Under the pieces are notes generated by a model. The model was not told the origin of the DNA. It ran no database searches and saw only the letters and a program-made list of their open reading frames with translations. A stretch of DNA of 64,000 nucleotides from Thalassolituus marinus (GTDB lineage: Bacteria; Pseudomonadota; Gammaproteobacteria; Pseudomonadales; Oceanobacteraceae): assembly GCF_020320395.1 (NCBI RefSeq), contig NZ_JAEDAH010000041.1, forward strand, positions 16,850-80,849, given 5' to 3'. Both the position numbers and the translations under genes were made by a program. Shown piece after piece: positions 1 through 8,963 of the stretch (positions are counted from its first letter, which is position 1; every line of letters begins with the position of its first letter).

Positions 1-1047
1 AGCCTGACGGTTTCAGCGCAGGAAGAACTGCACATCTACAACTGGTCTGACTACATCGCCGAAGACACCATCGCTAACTTTGAAAAAGCGACAGGTATCA
101 AGGTGACCTACGACGTTTACGATTCCAATGAAGTTCTGGAAGCGAAGATGCTCGCTGGCCACAGCGGCTACGACCTGATTTTTCCAACTGCGCGCCCGTT
201 CGCCGACCGTGGCATTAAAGCCGGTCTGTACCAGACCTACGACAAGAGCAAGCTGAGCAATTTCAGTAACCTTGATCCGATCATCATGAATTCACTGAGT
301 GATATCGACCCGGGCAACCAGTATCTGGTTCCTTACATGTGGGGCACCACAGGTATCGCTTATAACGTCGACAAAGTGAAAGCGATTCTGGGTGACGATA
401 TGCCGCTGGATACCTGGAAGCTGGTATTCGACCCTGAAATCACCAAAAAGCTGTCAGCCTGTGGCGTTGCGCTGATGGATGACCCAACCGAAGTATTCGT
501 TGCCGCCCGTGCTTATCTGGGTAAGCCGACTGATGACTTCAGCAAGAAAGCCGTCGCCGAAGCCGCTGATGTTGTCGGTGCTGTGCGTGAAAATATCCGT
601 TATTTCCACAGTTCACAGACCATTAACGATATGGCCAATGGTGATATCTGTGTCGCTCATGGCTACTCTGGCGACATGCTGCAGGCTCAGGCTCGTGCCG
701 TAGAAGCCGCAAATGGCGTACAGGTTGAGTACGTAGTGCCAAGCGAAGGCGCTGTCGTCTGGACCGACGTTGCTATCATTCCTGCCGATGCGCCAAACGT
801 TGCTAACGCACACAAATTCGTTAACTACCTGCTGCAGCCGGAAGTGATTGCACCAATCACCAACTACGTTGCTTACGCAAACGCCAACAAGGCCGCAACC
901 AGTCTGGTCGACGAAGAAGTGCGTAACAACCCGGGTATTTACCCACCACCGGCCACGCAGGAAAAGCTGCTGGTTCTGAAAACGCCTGCCGACAAGGAAG
1001 TGCGTAATATGAACCGCGCCTGGACCCGCGCGAAAACCGGTAAATAA
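1..1047 (+). CDS. potF: Polyamine (putrescine) ABC transporter periplasmic binding protein, 5'-partial
   Basis: The reading frame is open from the first base of the window, so the true start and most of the signal peptide lie upstream; what remains begins with the end of a leader (SLTVSAQ) and then the mature protein. It is the solute-binding component of a putrescine-type importer and acts in the periplasm. The polyamine-site motif YNWSDYI lies at residues 13-19, and WTD and YANANKAAT follow in the C-terminal lobe; the ending NPGIYPPP...RAWTRAKTGK is typical of PotF. About 348 residues are visible against roughly 370 for the family. It is followed by a strong terminator and then potG, potH and potI on the same strand, the E. 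coli potFGHI order. Two further PotF-like proteins lie at 12069-13190 and 25422-26510; this copy has WTD where they have WFD. Substrate preference (putrescine or spermidine) is inferred from the family. Confidence 0.95.
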   Translation, partial: SLTVSAQEELHIYNWSDYIAEDTIANFEKATGIKVTYDVYDSNEVLEAKMLAGHSGYDLIFPTARPFADRGIKAGLYQTYDKSKLSNFSNLDPIIMNSLSDIDPGNQYLVPYMWGTTGIAYNVDKVKAILGDDMPLDTWKLVFDPEITKKLSACGVALMDDPTEVFVAARAYLGKPTDDFSKKAVAEAADVVGAVRENIRYFHSSQTINDMANGDICVAHGYSGDMLQAQARAVEAANGVQVEYVVPSEGAVVWTDVAIIPADAPNVANAHKFVNYLLQPEVIAPITNYVAYANANKAATSLVDEEVRNNPGIYPPPATQEKLLVLKTPADKEVRNMNRAWTRAKTGK

Positions 1048-1101
1048 TTCGCAGACTGTTGCGAAATACACTGGAAGTGCTGCTTTAAATGCAGCCTTCC
1101 T

Positions 1102-1138
1102 GACCCCGTCCTGCAAAGTTCGGGGTCTTTTTGTTTTT
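1102..1138 (+). terminator. Rho-independent terminator between potF and potG
   Basis: Stem GACCCCG (1102-1108) pairs with CGGGGTC (1121-1127) and is followed by TTTTTGTTTTT. It lies directly after potF and before potG. In such operons a terminator here commonly allows more binding protein than membrane components to be made; that role is inferred. Confidence 0.88.
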
Positions 1139-1163
1139 AAGCCTACTGGAGCACTCAGCACGA

Positions 1164-2300
1164 ATGACTCAACTTCGTCCTGCATCCTCCGAGCAGTCAT
1201 GGGCTGCTCCTGAAGAAGAACCGATCGTCCGTATTGAGAACGTGACGAAAACCTTCGGCTCAACCTATGCCGTTGATGACATAAGCCTGACCATTCATAA
1301 GGGCGAGTTTTTCTCGCTGCTGGGCGCTTCCGGCTGTGGCAAAACCACCCTGCTGCGTATGCTCGGCGGCTTCGAGACACCAACCTCCGGGCGCATTTAT
1401 ATTGATGGCCAGGATGTCACCGACGTGCCGCCTTATCTGCGCCCGATTAACATGATGTTCCAGAGCTATGCCCTGTTCCCACACATGACGGTGGAGCAGA
1501 ATATTGCCTTCGGCCTGAAAGAAGAAAAGATGCCAAAAGCCCTGATTCGCGAACGCGTACAGGAAATGATGGCGCTGGTGCAGATCGGGAAACTGGCCAG
1601 CCGTAAGCCACACCAGCTGTCCGGCGGTCAGCGTCAGCGCGTGGCGCTCGCCCGCTCTCTGGCTAAGCACCCGAAAATTCTGCTGCTCGATGAACCGCTG
1701 GGTGCGCTGGATAAAAAACTGCGTGAGCATACCCAGTTCGAACTGGTGAATATTCAGGAACGCCTGGGCATCACCTTTATCATCGTCACCCACGATCAGG
1801 AAGAAGCCATGACCATGTCATCGCGTATTGCCCTGATTAATGAAGGTCGGATTGAGCAGGTCGATACTCCGCGTCGCATGTACGAATTCCCTGCGACCCG
1901 TTATGCCGCCAGCTTTATTGGTTCGGTGAACTTATTTAACGGTTACGTCGCCTCACACGAAGATGACATGGTGATTGTGCATTCCGACGACACCGCCGGC
2001 GAGCTGAAAGTGCACCACAGTCAGCCACTGACTGCCGGCATGGAAGTCACCGTAGCAATTCGTCCGGAAAAAATTACTGTGCGCGATCAGCACACAGAAG
2101 AGCCGAATGCCATTTACGGCGTGATCAAGGAAATTGCCTATCTGGGCGACGTATCGATTTATCACGTCGAACTGCCTAGCGGTAAGCGTGTGCAATTCAC
2201 TCAGTCGAACATTCAGGCACTGGCCGAACAGCCGCTGACCTGGGGGCAGGAAGTAGCTCTGAGCTGGAGCGCCTACAGCTGCGGAGTACTGACCCAATGA
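1164..2300 (+). CDS. potG: Polyamine ABC transporter ATP-binding protein
   Basis: This is the cytoplasmic ATPase that powers the PotFGHI importer. Of 378 residues, Walker A GASGCGKT is at 54-61, the ABC signature LSGGQRQR near 152, Walker B ILLLDEP near 172 and the H-loop THD near 209. A TOBE-type C-terminal domain (IRPEKITV and following) is typical of the CUT1/MOI class. I chose ATG 1164, preceded by GGAG, over an in-frame TTG at 1131 because the latter lies in the T-tract of the preceding terminator; the resulting length matches E. coli PotG (377). The stop overlaps the potH start by four bases (ATGA), implying translational coupling. A second PotG-like ATPase is at 15882-17051. Confidence 0.95.
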   Translation: MTQLRPASSEQSWAAPEEEPIVRIENVTKTFGSTYAVDDISLTIHKGEFFSLLGASGCGKTTLLRMLGGFETPTSGRIYIDGQDVTDVPPYLRPINMMFQSYALFPHMTVEQNIAFGLKEEKMPKALIRERVQEMMALVQIGKLASRKPHQLSGGQRQRVALARSLAKHPKILLLDEPLGALDKKLREHTQFELVNIQERLGITFIIVTHDQEEAMTMSSRIALINEGRIEQVDTPRRMYEFPATRYAASFIGSVNLFNGYVASHEDDMVIVHSDDTAGELKVHHSQPLTAGMEVTVAIRPEKITVRDQHTEEPNAIYGVIKEIAYLGDVSIYHVELPSGKRVQFTQSNIQALAEQPLTWGQEVALSWSAYSCGVLTQ

Positions 2301-3238
2301 ACGGGCCGGTGAAACTGATTCCGCAAACGCCGCTGGAAAAAATGCGTAGCCTGGTTTCCGGACGTGCCGTAATTCTCGGTACGCCGTGGTTCTGGCTGGC
2401 ATTGTTTTTTGTGCTGCCGTTCCTGTTTGTACTGAAAATCAGTTTGTCCGAAGCACAGCTGGCACAACCGCCCTACCTCGACTGGATTCGCGAAGTTGAA
2501 GACGGGCTGGTGACGATTCAGCTGAATTTCGGCAACTACCTGATGCTGTTTGAAGATGAACTCTACCGTGATGCACTGTGGGGTTCGTTTGAAGTAGCCA
2601 GTATTTCCACCCTCCTGTGCCTGCTGCTGGGTTACCCGATGGCTTATGCAATATCGCTGTCACCCAACCACTGGCGACTGCCGCTGCTGATGCTGATTAT
2701 TCTGCCGTTCTGGACCTCATTCCTGATTCGTGTGTACGCCTGGATCGGCATATTAAAAGGCAACGGTTTGCTTAATCAGCTGCTGCTTGGCCTCGGCATT
2801 ATTGATACTCCTCTGGAAATTCTGCACACCCCGGTAGCCGTTTATATCGGCGTGGTATACAGCTATCTGCCATTTTTAGTATTACCCCTGTACGCCACAC
2901 TGGTACGACTGGATAACACACTACTGGAGGCTGCGGCAGATCTTGGTGCGCGCCCGTGGAAACAGTTTCTGAAAGTGACATTGCCACAATCGGTACCGGG
3001 CATACTCGCCGGTTCCATGCTGGTATTTATTCCGGTAATGGGAGAATTCGTGATTCCGGATCTGCTCGGCGGCCCGGATACGCTGATGATCGGCAAACTG
3101 ATGTGGACCGAATTCTTCAGTAACAAAGACTGGCCTCTGGCATCAGCACTGGCCTCAGTGTTGTTGCTGGTACTGATTATTCCGTTCGTACTGATGCGTC
3201 ATTACGAACAGAAAGTCGCCGAACGCGAACAGAAATAG
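2297..3238 (+). CDS. potH: Polyamine ABC transporter permease
   Basis: This is an inner-membrane permease of the BPD_transp_1 family, 313 residues with about six predicted membrane helices, the first near residues 30-50 (WFWLALFFVLPFLFV). The EAA coupling motif that contacts the ATPase is present (EAAADLGARPWKQ), followed by the usual conserved P-x-x-x-P-G (LPQSVPG). It overlaps potG by four bases and is followed after ten bases by potI, which fills the second permease slot of the heterodimer. Length and order match PotH of E. coli. It is the counterpart of the permease at 14926-15885. Confidence 0.94.
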   Translation: MNGPVKLIPQTPLEKMRSLVSGRAVILGTPWFWLALFFVLPFLFVLKISLSEAQLAQPPYLDWIREVEDGLVTIQLNFGNYLMLFEDELYRDALWGSFEVASISTLLCLLLGYPMAYAISLSPNHWRLPLLMLIILPFWTSFLIRVYAWIGILKGNGLLNQLLLGLGIIDTPLEILHTPVAVYIGVVYSYLPFLVLPLYATLVRLDNTLLEAAADLGARPWKQFLKVTLPQSVPGILAGSMLVFIPVMGEFVIPDLLGGPDTLMIGKLMWTEFFSNKDWPLASALASVLLLVLIIPFVLMRHYEQKVAEREQK

Positions 3239-3248
3239 GAGCAGCAGT

Positions 3249-4064
3249 ATGTTTAAACGTTATCCATTTCTGTTCAGCGTTTTGCTATTGGGCTACGCCT
3301 TCCTGTATCTGCCCATCATCAGCCTGATTGTTTACTCCTTTAACGAAAGCCGACTGGTTACCGTATGGGGCGGTTTCAGTACCAAATGGTACGGCGAGCT
3401 GGTGAATAACGGCCCACTGCTGGATGCCGCCTGGCTGAGCATAAAAATCGGTGCCATGAATGCCACACTATCCGTTGTGCTTGGCACTCTGGCAGCATTA
3501 GCACTGGTACGTTTTCGTAATCTGCGCGGCCACCAGAGCTTAGGTGTCATGGTGACAGCACCACTGGTGATGCCGGAAATTATTATCGGCTTATCACTGC
3601 TGTTGCTGTTCGTGGCGATGGAGCAACTGATCGGCTGGCCCGCTGGTCGTGGCCAGGTCACTATCCTGCTGGCGCACGTTACCTTCTCGATGGCCTATGT
3701 CACCGTGATTGTACAAAGCCGCTTAGCACACATGGATCGCTCGATTGAAGAAGCCGCACTCGATCTGGGCGCCCGCCCGGTTAAAGTATTCTTCAGGATT
3801 ACCCTGCCAATGATTGCCCCGGCATTAATGGCGGGCTGGCTGCTGGCCTTTACCCTGTCTATGGATGACCTGGTAATCGCCAGCTTCGTCTCCGGGCCGG
3901 GTTCAACCACCTTGCCAATGGTGGTGTATTCCAGTGTGCGGCTGGGGGTAAGTCCTCAGATCAACGCCCTGGCAACCATTATTATTGGCGTGGTCGCGAT
4001 GGCGGTACTGATTGCCGGCGTGGTGTTGTATCGCAAGGAAATGCGTAAGCAGCAGGAAGGCTGA
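3249..4064 (+). CDS. potI: Polyamine ABC transporter permease
   Basis: This is the second inner-membrane permease of the importer, 271 residues, BPD_transp_1 family with about six helices. The N-terminus enters the membrane at once (PFLFSVLLLGYAFLYLPI) and the motif SLIVYSFNESRLVTVWGGFS is characteristic of PotI/PotC proteins. The EAA motif reads EEAALDLGARPVKVFF. An AGGAG ribosome site lies seven bases before the ATG, and the gene sits ten bases after potH. It ends the potFGHI operon; a palindrome without a T-tract follows at 4070-4100. Confidence 0.94.
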   Translation: MFKRYPFLFSVLLLGYAFLYLPIISLIVYSFNESRLVTVWGGFSTKWYGELVNNGPLLDAAWLSIKIGAMNATLSVVLGTLAALALVRFRNLRGHQSLGVMVTAPLVMPEIIIGLSLLLLFVAMEQLIGWPAGRGQVTILLAHVTFSMAYVTVIVQSRLAHMDRSIEEAALDLGARPVKVFFRITLPMIAPALMAGWLLAFTLSMDDLVIASFVSGPGSTTLPMVVYSSVRLGVSPQINALATIIIGVVAMAVLIAGVVLYRKEMRKQQEG

Positions 4065-4069
4065 ACAAA

Positions 4070-4100
4070 CTGCTGCCAGCTTCGTTCAAGCTGGCAGCAG
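4070..4100. other. Perfect 13-bp inverted repeat after potI
   Basis: CTGCTGCCAGCTT (4070-4082) and AAGCTGGCAGCAG (4088-4100) flank the loop CGTTC. There is no T-run after it on either strand, so it is not a classic intrinsic terminator. It begins five bases after the potI stop and could stabilise the 3' end of the pot transcript or act with Rho; this is inference. The rest of the gap up to glnE (to 4277) shows nothing else I recognise. Confidence 0.6.
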
Positions 4101-4277
4101 CAGGAATAAGCCCCCTCAATCCAGAATGAGCACCACTCTCCACCGAAAGGAAAAATCCGGTTTAATATCTCTGCGCTTGCATTAAACACCGCTCAATATT
4201 CCTTTGACCCAACCCCCTACTCTTCTTCGCCAAACCCGCTAAAGTAGTGGGATAGCAAACAAGGAGAGCAGGAACCC

Positions 4278-7187
4278 ATGCTGCCGCCATCCCTTCAGCA
4301 ACACTGGCAAAAAACTTCCACCGCACTGAGCGAAGACGGTGCCCGCCACGGCTTCGACTGGCCGGCCTTATGGCAAGGCCTTAGCGAAGAGCAGCAGCAA
4401 CAGGCACAGAAAGTTCTGACCATCAGTCACTATGTGGCCGATGCGCTGCCACGCGAGGCAGAGTGGTTCAGCAATGCATTACTCAGCAGCGCCTTTCACC
4501 AGCCACTGTTGCGCAGCACTATCAGTGGCTGGCTGGATGAGCTGGCGGCTAATGTCAGCAGTGAGGATGACTGGGCCAAAGCGCTGAGATTATTACGACG
4601 TCGCTGCATGGTGCACATTATCTGGCGTGATGTTCTGCGTCTGGCGCCAACACTGGAAACTACCCGCGCGCTGTCGGATCTCGCCGATGAATGTGTCAGC
4701 CGTTCTCTGGATTTCCTCAGTACCCTGCTGGAAGCCCGTCATGGCCAGCCTGTGGGCAAAAGCAGTGGCGACGTGCAACGTATGCTGGTGCTCGGCATGG
4801 GCAAACTCGGTGCGCATGAGCTGAACCTGAGTTCTGATATCGACCTGATTTTCACTTATCCGGAAAGCGGCGACACAACCGGGCCGAAGGTGATCACCAA
4901 CCAGGAGTTCTTTATCAAGCTGGGGCAGAAGCTGATTCAGGCGCTGGATAAGAACACTATTGATGGCTTTGTATTCCGTACCGATATGCGTTTGCGTCCC
5001 TATGGTCAGAGCGGGCCACTGGTAATGAATTTCGCTTCAATAGAAGAGTATTACCAGGATCAGGGGCGCGACTGGGAACGTTATGCCATGGTCAAGGCAC
5101 GCATCATGAACGGTGAAAAAACGGCAGAAGGCCAGGAGCTGTTATCGATTCTGCGACCGTTTACCTATCGCGTGTATGTGGATTTCAGTGCCTTCCAGTC
5201 ACTGCGCTCAATGAAAGCCATGATCAACGCCGAAGTCCGCCGGCGCGGACTGGATAACAACGTTAAACTCGGCTCCGGCGGTATCCGTGAAGTCGAATTT
5301 ATCGTGCAGGCATTTCAGCTGATTCGCGGCGGTCAGGATAAAAGCCTGCAGACCCGCGAGTTGATAAAGGTTCTGGATATTCTCGCCGCCGATGGTTATC
5401 TGCCCGCTGCGGCCTGCGACGAACTGAAAGCCGCTTACCTGTTCCTGCGCGATACGGAACATGCCATTCAATGCCTGAACGATGAGCAGACACAACTGTT
5501 GCCAGACGGCGAAGAAGAGCAGGCGCGCATTGCCTGGGCCATGGGGTTCAGCGACTGGTACAGCTTCGGCGAAGCATTGGAACAACACCGCGAGAAAGTA
5601 CGTCATCATTTTGCCCAGATCGTTGCCGGTGATGACGACGACGAACAACATGGCGATGTTGATACCGTCTGGCACGACCTGTGGCTGGGCGAACTGCAGG
5701 GCCAGCACGCCGATGACTTCCTGCAGCAGTTCCCCTGCGCCAACTCAGATGAGGTGCAGACCCTGCTGAGTGGTTTCCGTGATTCTCGTGCCGTACTGAA
5801 AATGCAGCAGATTGGCCGCGAACGTCTGGATGCCCTGATGCCGCGCCTGCTGCGTGAACTGTGGCAGCAACCTGAACCGAAAGTCACACTGGAGCGCGTG
5901 CTGCCGTTACTGGAAGCCGTAGTTCGCCGGACGGCGTATCTGGTGCTGCTGAAAGAAAACCCCCAGGCGTTAACTCAGCTCATTCGTCTGTGCAGCGCTT
6001 CCAGCTGGGTGGCCGCCTACATCACTCAGACTCCGCTGTTGCTGGACGAGTTGCTGAACCCGGCCACTCTCTACACCCTGCCTAGTCGCGACGAACTGGC
6101 AGAAGAGCTGCACCTGCGTCTGCTGCGCGTGGATGAACAGGACCTGGAGCAGCAGATGGAACAGCTGCGTCAGTATGTACGTGCTCACAAGCTGCGCGCC
6201 GCTGCCTGCGAAGTAATGGATGCGCTGCCACTGATGAAAATCAGTGACTACCTGACCTGGCTGGCGGAAGTCACGCTGCAGACCGTCATGGAACTGGCCT
6301 GGAAACAATCGGTGGAAAAATACGGCTACCCGCAAAATGCCGCGGGCGAAGCGGTCACCAGTCCGGAACTGATCATTGTCGGCTACGGCAAAGTGGGTGG
6401 ACTGGAGCTGAGCTACAGCTCAGATCTTGATCTGGTGTTCCTCAACAACAGCTATGCCATGGGCAGCACCAACGGCGACCGCAGCCTGGATAACGGCGTG
6501 TTTTACACCCGCATGGGACAGCGCATGATTCATATCCTCAGCACTCAGACCCGCAGCGGTGATCTGTACGAAGTGGATATGCGACTGCGCCCATCCGGTA
6601 ACTCCGGCATGATCGTGGCGTCGATGAAAGCGTTTGAGGAATATCAGCAGAAACATGCCTGGACCTGGGAGCATCAGGCACTGGTACGGGCGCGCGTATT
6701 GTGTGGCAGCGACAGTGCCGCGGAACAATTCCTTACGATCCGTAATGCCACTCTGGCGCAGACACGCGACCTTGGTGGATTACGTGAAGAAGTGCGAGCT
6801 ATGCGCCAGAAAATGGTGGATAATCTCGGCTCCAAAGATACGAGTGGCCAACAATTTCACCTGAAGCAGGACGCCGGGGGTATTGTTGACATCGAGTTTC
6901 TGGTTCAATACGGGGTTCTGGCCTGGTCACACCAACACCCAGAGCTGCTCGACGTAACCGACAATATGCGTTTACTGGATGCGTTCGCAGCCACTGGTCT
7001 GATGAATCCACAAGATTGTCAGACACTGCAGGAAACCTACCTGACCTATCGAGCCGAAACTCACCGGCGTGCATTGCAGCAACAGAGTCTGCTACTGGAT
7101 TCGGCCAGTCTTGACCGACTGGGCTTCAAAGCGCGGCGTGACGATGTGACCCGACTGTGGAAACTCTGGCTGGAGCCCGCAGACTGA
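4278..7187 (+). CDS. glnE: Bifunctional glutamine synthetase adenylyltransferase / adenylyl-removing enzyme
   Basis: This enzyme attaches AMP to, and phosphorolytically removes it from, the active-site-proximal tyrosine of glutamine synthetase subunits under PII control, tuning nitrogen assimilation. The 969-residue length is normal. Two nucleotidyltransferase domains are visible. The N-terminal adenylyl-removase domain has GMGKLGAHELN followed by SSDIDL near residues 173-192. The C-terminal adenylyltransferase domain has GYGKVGGLELS followed by SSDLDL near 701-720. Each is followed by a helical regulatory domain (GGIREVEFIVQ; AGGIVDIEFLVQ). ATG 4278 is preceded by AAGGAGAGCAGG. ilvE follows after 55 bases, the same glnE-ilvE neighbourhood as in pseudomonads. 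Confidence 0.97.
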   Translation: MLPPSLQQHWQKTSTALSEDGARHGFDWPALWQGLSEEQQQQAQKVLTISHYVADALPREAEWFSNALLSSAFHQPLLRSTISGWLDELAANVSSEDDWAKALRLLRRRCMVHIIWRDVLRLAPTLETTRALSDLADECVSRSLDFLSTLLEARHGQPVGKSSGDVQRMLVLGMGKLGAHELNLSSDIDLIFTYPESGDTTGPKVITNQEFFIKLGQKLIQALDKNTIDGFVFRTDMRLRPYGQSGPLVMNFASIEEYYQDQGRDWERYAMVKARIMNGEKTAEGQELLSILRPFTYRVYVDFSAFQSLRSMKAMINAEVRRRGLDNNVKLGSGGIREVEFIVQAFQLIRGGQDKSLQTRELIKVLDILAADGYLPAAACDELKAAYLFLRDTEHAIQCLNDEQTQLLPDGEEEQARIAWAMGFSDWYSFGEALEQHREKVRHHFAQIVAGDDDDEQHGDVDTVWHDLWLGELQGQHADDFLQQFPCANSDEVQTLLSGFRDSRAVLKMQQIGRERLDALMPRLLRELWQQPEPKVTLERVLPLLEAVVRRTAYLVLLKENPQALTQLIRLCSASSWVAAYITQTPLLLDELLNPATLYTLPSRDELAEELHLRLLRVDEQDLEQQMEQLRQYVRAHKLRAAACEVMDALPLMKISDYLTWLAEVTLQTVMELAWKQSVEKYGYPQNAAGEAVTSPELIIVGYGKVGGLELSYSSDLDLVFLNNSYAMGSTNGDRSLDNGVFYTRMGQRMIHILSTQTRSGDLYEVDMRLRPSGNSGMIVASMKAFEEYQQKHAWTWEHQALVRARVLCGSDSAAEQFLTIRNATLAQTRDLGGLREEVRAMRQKMVDNLGSKDTSGQQFHLKQDAGGIVDIEFLVQYGVLAWSHQHPELLDVTDNMRLLDAFAATGLMNPQDCQTLQETYLTYRAETHRRALQQQSLLLDSASLDRLGFKARRDDVTRLWKLWLEPAD

Positions 7188-7242
7188 CGGCGGAATCCCG
7201 GCCACCCGACACTGTTATTATTCGAATTTGAGCGAGGTCCTT

Positions 7243-8172
7243 ATGCTACCTTCCATGTCCGACCGTGATGGTCTGATCTGGCTTGACGGAGAGTTGGTTA
7301 ACTGGCGTGACGCCAAAGTACACGTACTGACTCACACTTTGCACTATGGCATGGGCGTATTCGAAGGTGTGCGGGCTTATGAAACAGATCAGGGCGCGGC
7401 GATTTTCCGTCTGCAGGAACACACCGACCGTCTGTTCAATTCGGCTCACATCCTGAATATGCCAATGCCTTTCAGCAAGGCAGAGATTAACGAAGCACAG
7501 CGTGCTGCGGTTCGTGAAAACAACCTGAACAGCGCATACATCCGCCCGATGGTGTTCTTCGGTTCCGAAGGCATGGGTCTGCGTGCAGACAACCTGAAGG
7601 TTCACGTTATGGTCGCTGCCTGGGAATGGCCGGCGTACATGGGTGAAGAAGCCAAGACTCAGGGCATTAAAATCCGTACTTCCAGCTACACCCGCCACCA
7701 TGTGAACATCACCATGTGTAAGGCGAAAGCAAACGGTAACTACATCAACTCTATGCTGGCGCTGCGTGAAGCGATCGACAGCGGTTGTGAAGAAGCCCTG
7801 CTGCTGGACAACGAAGGTTACGTAGCAGAAGGTTCCGGTGAGAACATTTTCCTGGTGCGCGACGGCATCATCTACACCCCGGAACTGACTTCCTGCCTGG
7901 ACGGTATTACTCGCCGTACCATCATGGAGATGGCTCGTTCTCTGGGTTATGAAGTACGCGAAAAACGCATCACTCGCGATGAAGTGTACATTGCTGATGA
8001 AGCCTTCTTCACCGGTACTGCCGCAGAAGTTCTGCCAATCCGTATGCTCGATGGCCGTAGCATTGGTACTGGTAGCCGTGGCCCGGTAACCGAAAAACTG
8101 CAGAGCATGTATTTCGATACTGTCACTGGTAAAGCACCGTTCAACGCTGAATGGCTGACACTGGTTAAGTAA
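7243..8172 (+). CDS. ilvE: Branched-chain amino acid aminotransferase
   Basis: This PLP enzyme of fold type IV interconverts leucine, isoleucine and valine with their 2-oxo acids using glutamate/2-oxoglutarate. The ATG at 7243 is preceded by GAGCGAGG and gives 309 residues, equal to E. coli IlvE; an in-frame TTG 15 bases upstream is less likely. The Schiff-base lysine lies in CKAKANGNYINS near residue 160, and the cofactor-site segment EGSGENIFLV follows, then TGTAAEVLPI near the C-terminus. It sits downstream of glnE on the same strand and ends at a strong bidirectional terminator. Confidence 0.97.
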   Translation: MLPSMSDRDGLIWLDGELVNWRDAKVHVLTHTLHYGMGVFEGVRAYETDQGAAIFRLQEHTDRLFNSAHILNMPMPFSKAEINEAQRAAVRENNLNSAYIRPMVFFGSEGMGLRADNLKVHVMVAAWEWPAYMGEEAKTQGIKIRTSSYTRHHVNITMCKAKANGNYINSMLALREAIDSGCEEALLLDNEGYVAEGSGENIFLVRDGIIYTPELTSCLDGITRRTIMEMARSLGYEVREKRITRDEVYIADEAFFTGTAAEVLPIRMLDGRSIGTGSRGPVTEKLQSMYFDTVTGKAPFNAEWLTLVK

Positions 8173-8195
8173 AGCCAGTCACGCCATCCGGCTAT

Positions 8196-8233
8196 AAAAA
8201 AATCCGCTGCGGGCAACCTCAGCGGATTTTTTT
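8196..8233. terminator. Bidirectional terminator between ilvE and the convergent tetR
   Basis: AAAAAAATCCGCTG (8196-8209) pairs with CAGCGGATTTTTTT (8220-8233). Both strands end the stem in a T-run, so it can serve ilvE (+) and the TetR gene (-). Confidence 0.92.
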
Positions 8234-8250
8234 TGCTCGGCCAGGCGATA

Positions 8251-8922
8251 TTACTGCAGGTGATGCTGCAACCAGGTACTCATCACCATACGCAGATCAT
8301 CCAGTGTTCGTCTGGCGCGCTGACCATTCTGATTAACAATCACCAGAAACGCCGCATGCGTCATCTCCAGATAAAAACGGCCCAGTCTTTCCCGTTCTTT
8401 CGGGTGGCGCTGAATCCCCATACGGCGGAAGATCTCAGCCATATGACCAATCACCATATCATCGTGACGGGTATCCAGTTCCCTTAGTTCAGGCACCGCA
8501 AACATAGCCTGTACCAGCGTCAGTACCGCCCGCTGTTTACGATACACTGCCAGATGCGTCGTCAGCATTTTATCCAGCAGCTCATCGCTATCCATACTTT
8601 CCACCGACCAACCGGCAATAGTGCCCAGCGCCTGTTCAATTTCTTCCAGCCAGCGCAATCCCAGCGCATGCAGAATGGCGTGCTTATTCGGATAGTAGTG
8701 ATACAGAGAGCCAACGGAGATACCCACTCCTTTGGCGATCAGAACCGTCGTCAGATCGTCGAACCCCACCTTCTCCAGCAACTCACTGGTGACATCCAGA
8801 ATAAGCCGGGTGCGCTCGCGCGAACGCCCCTGAACCGGTGCGCTGCGTGGTGCCAGATCCTGTACTTTACGGTTTTCCACTGTGCTCTCTGTACCTGTAT
8901 TAAGCGTTGTAGCAACGCGCAT
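8251..8922 (-). CDS. TetR/AcrR-family transcriptional regulator, probable local repressor of the puuB/puuA region
   Basis: This is a DNA-binding regulator of 223 residues if it starts at ATG 8922. The helix-turn-helix is at about residues 50-80 (LTTVLIAKGVGISVGSLYHYYPNKHAI), the TetR_N signature; the C-terminal ligand domain is unrecognised. The start is uncertain: the ATG is embedded in a TATAAT-like hexamer, and the first 30 residues are low in family character. A GTG at 8877, preceded by AGAGAG, would give 208 residues. The gene follows a puuB-like oxidase by about 41 bases on the same strand, so the two probably form one unit, divergent from the puuA-like gene. Two matching inverted repeats in that divergent promoter (10308-10329, 10409-10430) are candidate operators. 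The ligand, perhaps a polyamine or gamma-glutamyl intermediate, is inferred. Confidence 0.85.
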   Translation of the reverse strand: MRVATTLNTGTESTVENRKVQDLAPRSAPVQGRSRERTRLILDVTSELLEKVGFDDLTTVLIAKGVGISVGSLYHYYPNKHAILHALGLRWLEEIEQALGTIAGWSVESMDSDELLDKMLTTHLAVYRKQRAVLTLVQAMFAVPELRELDTRHDDMVIGHMAEIFRRMGIQRHPKERERLGRFYLEMTHAAFLVIVNQNGQRARRTLDDLRMVMSTWLQHHLQ

Positions 8923-8963
8923 TATAGAGTCTGAGACGCTGCGCTTACAGCACTGCAGCCGCC

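Noticed and set aside
1131..1163. TTG start for potG at 1131
   Set aside because: It lies in the T-run of the potF terminator; ATG 1164 gives the normal protein length.
4278..7187. glnE being broken, because of several short overlapping frames
   Set aside because: The main frame is uninterrupted for 969 codons with both nucleotidyltransferase motifs in place.
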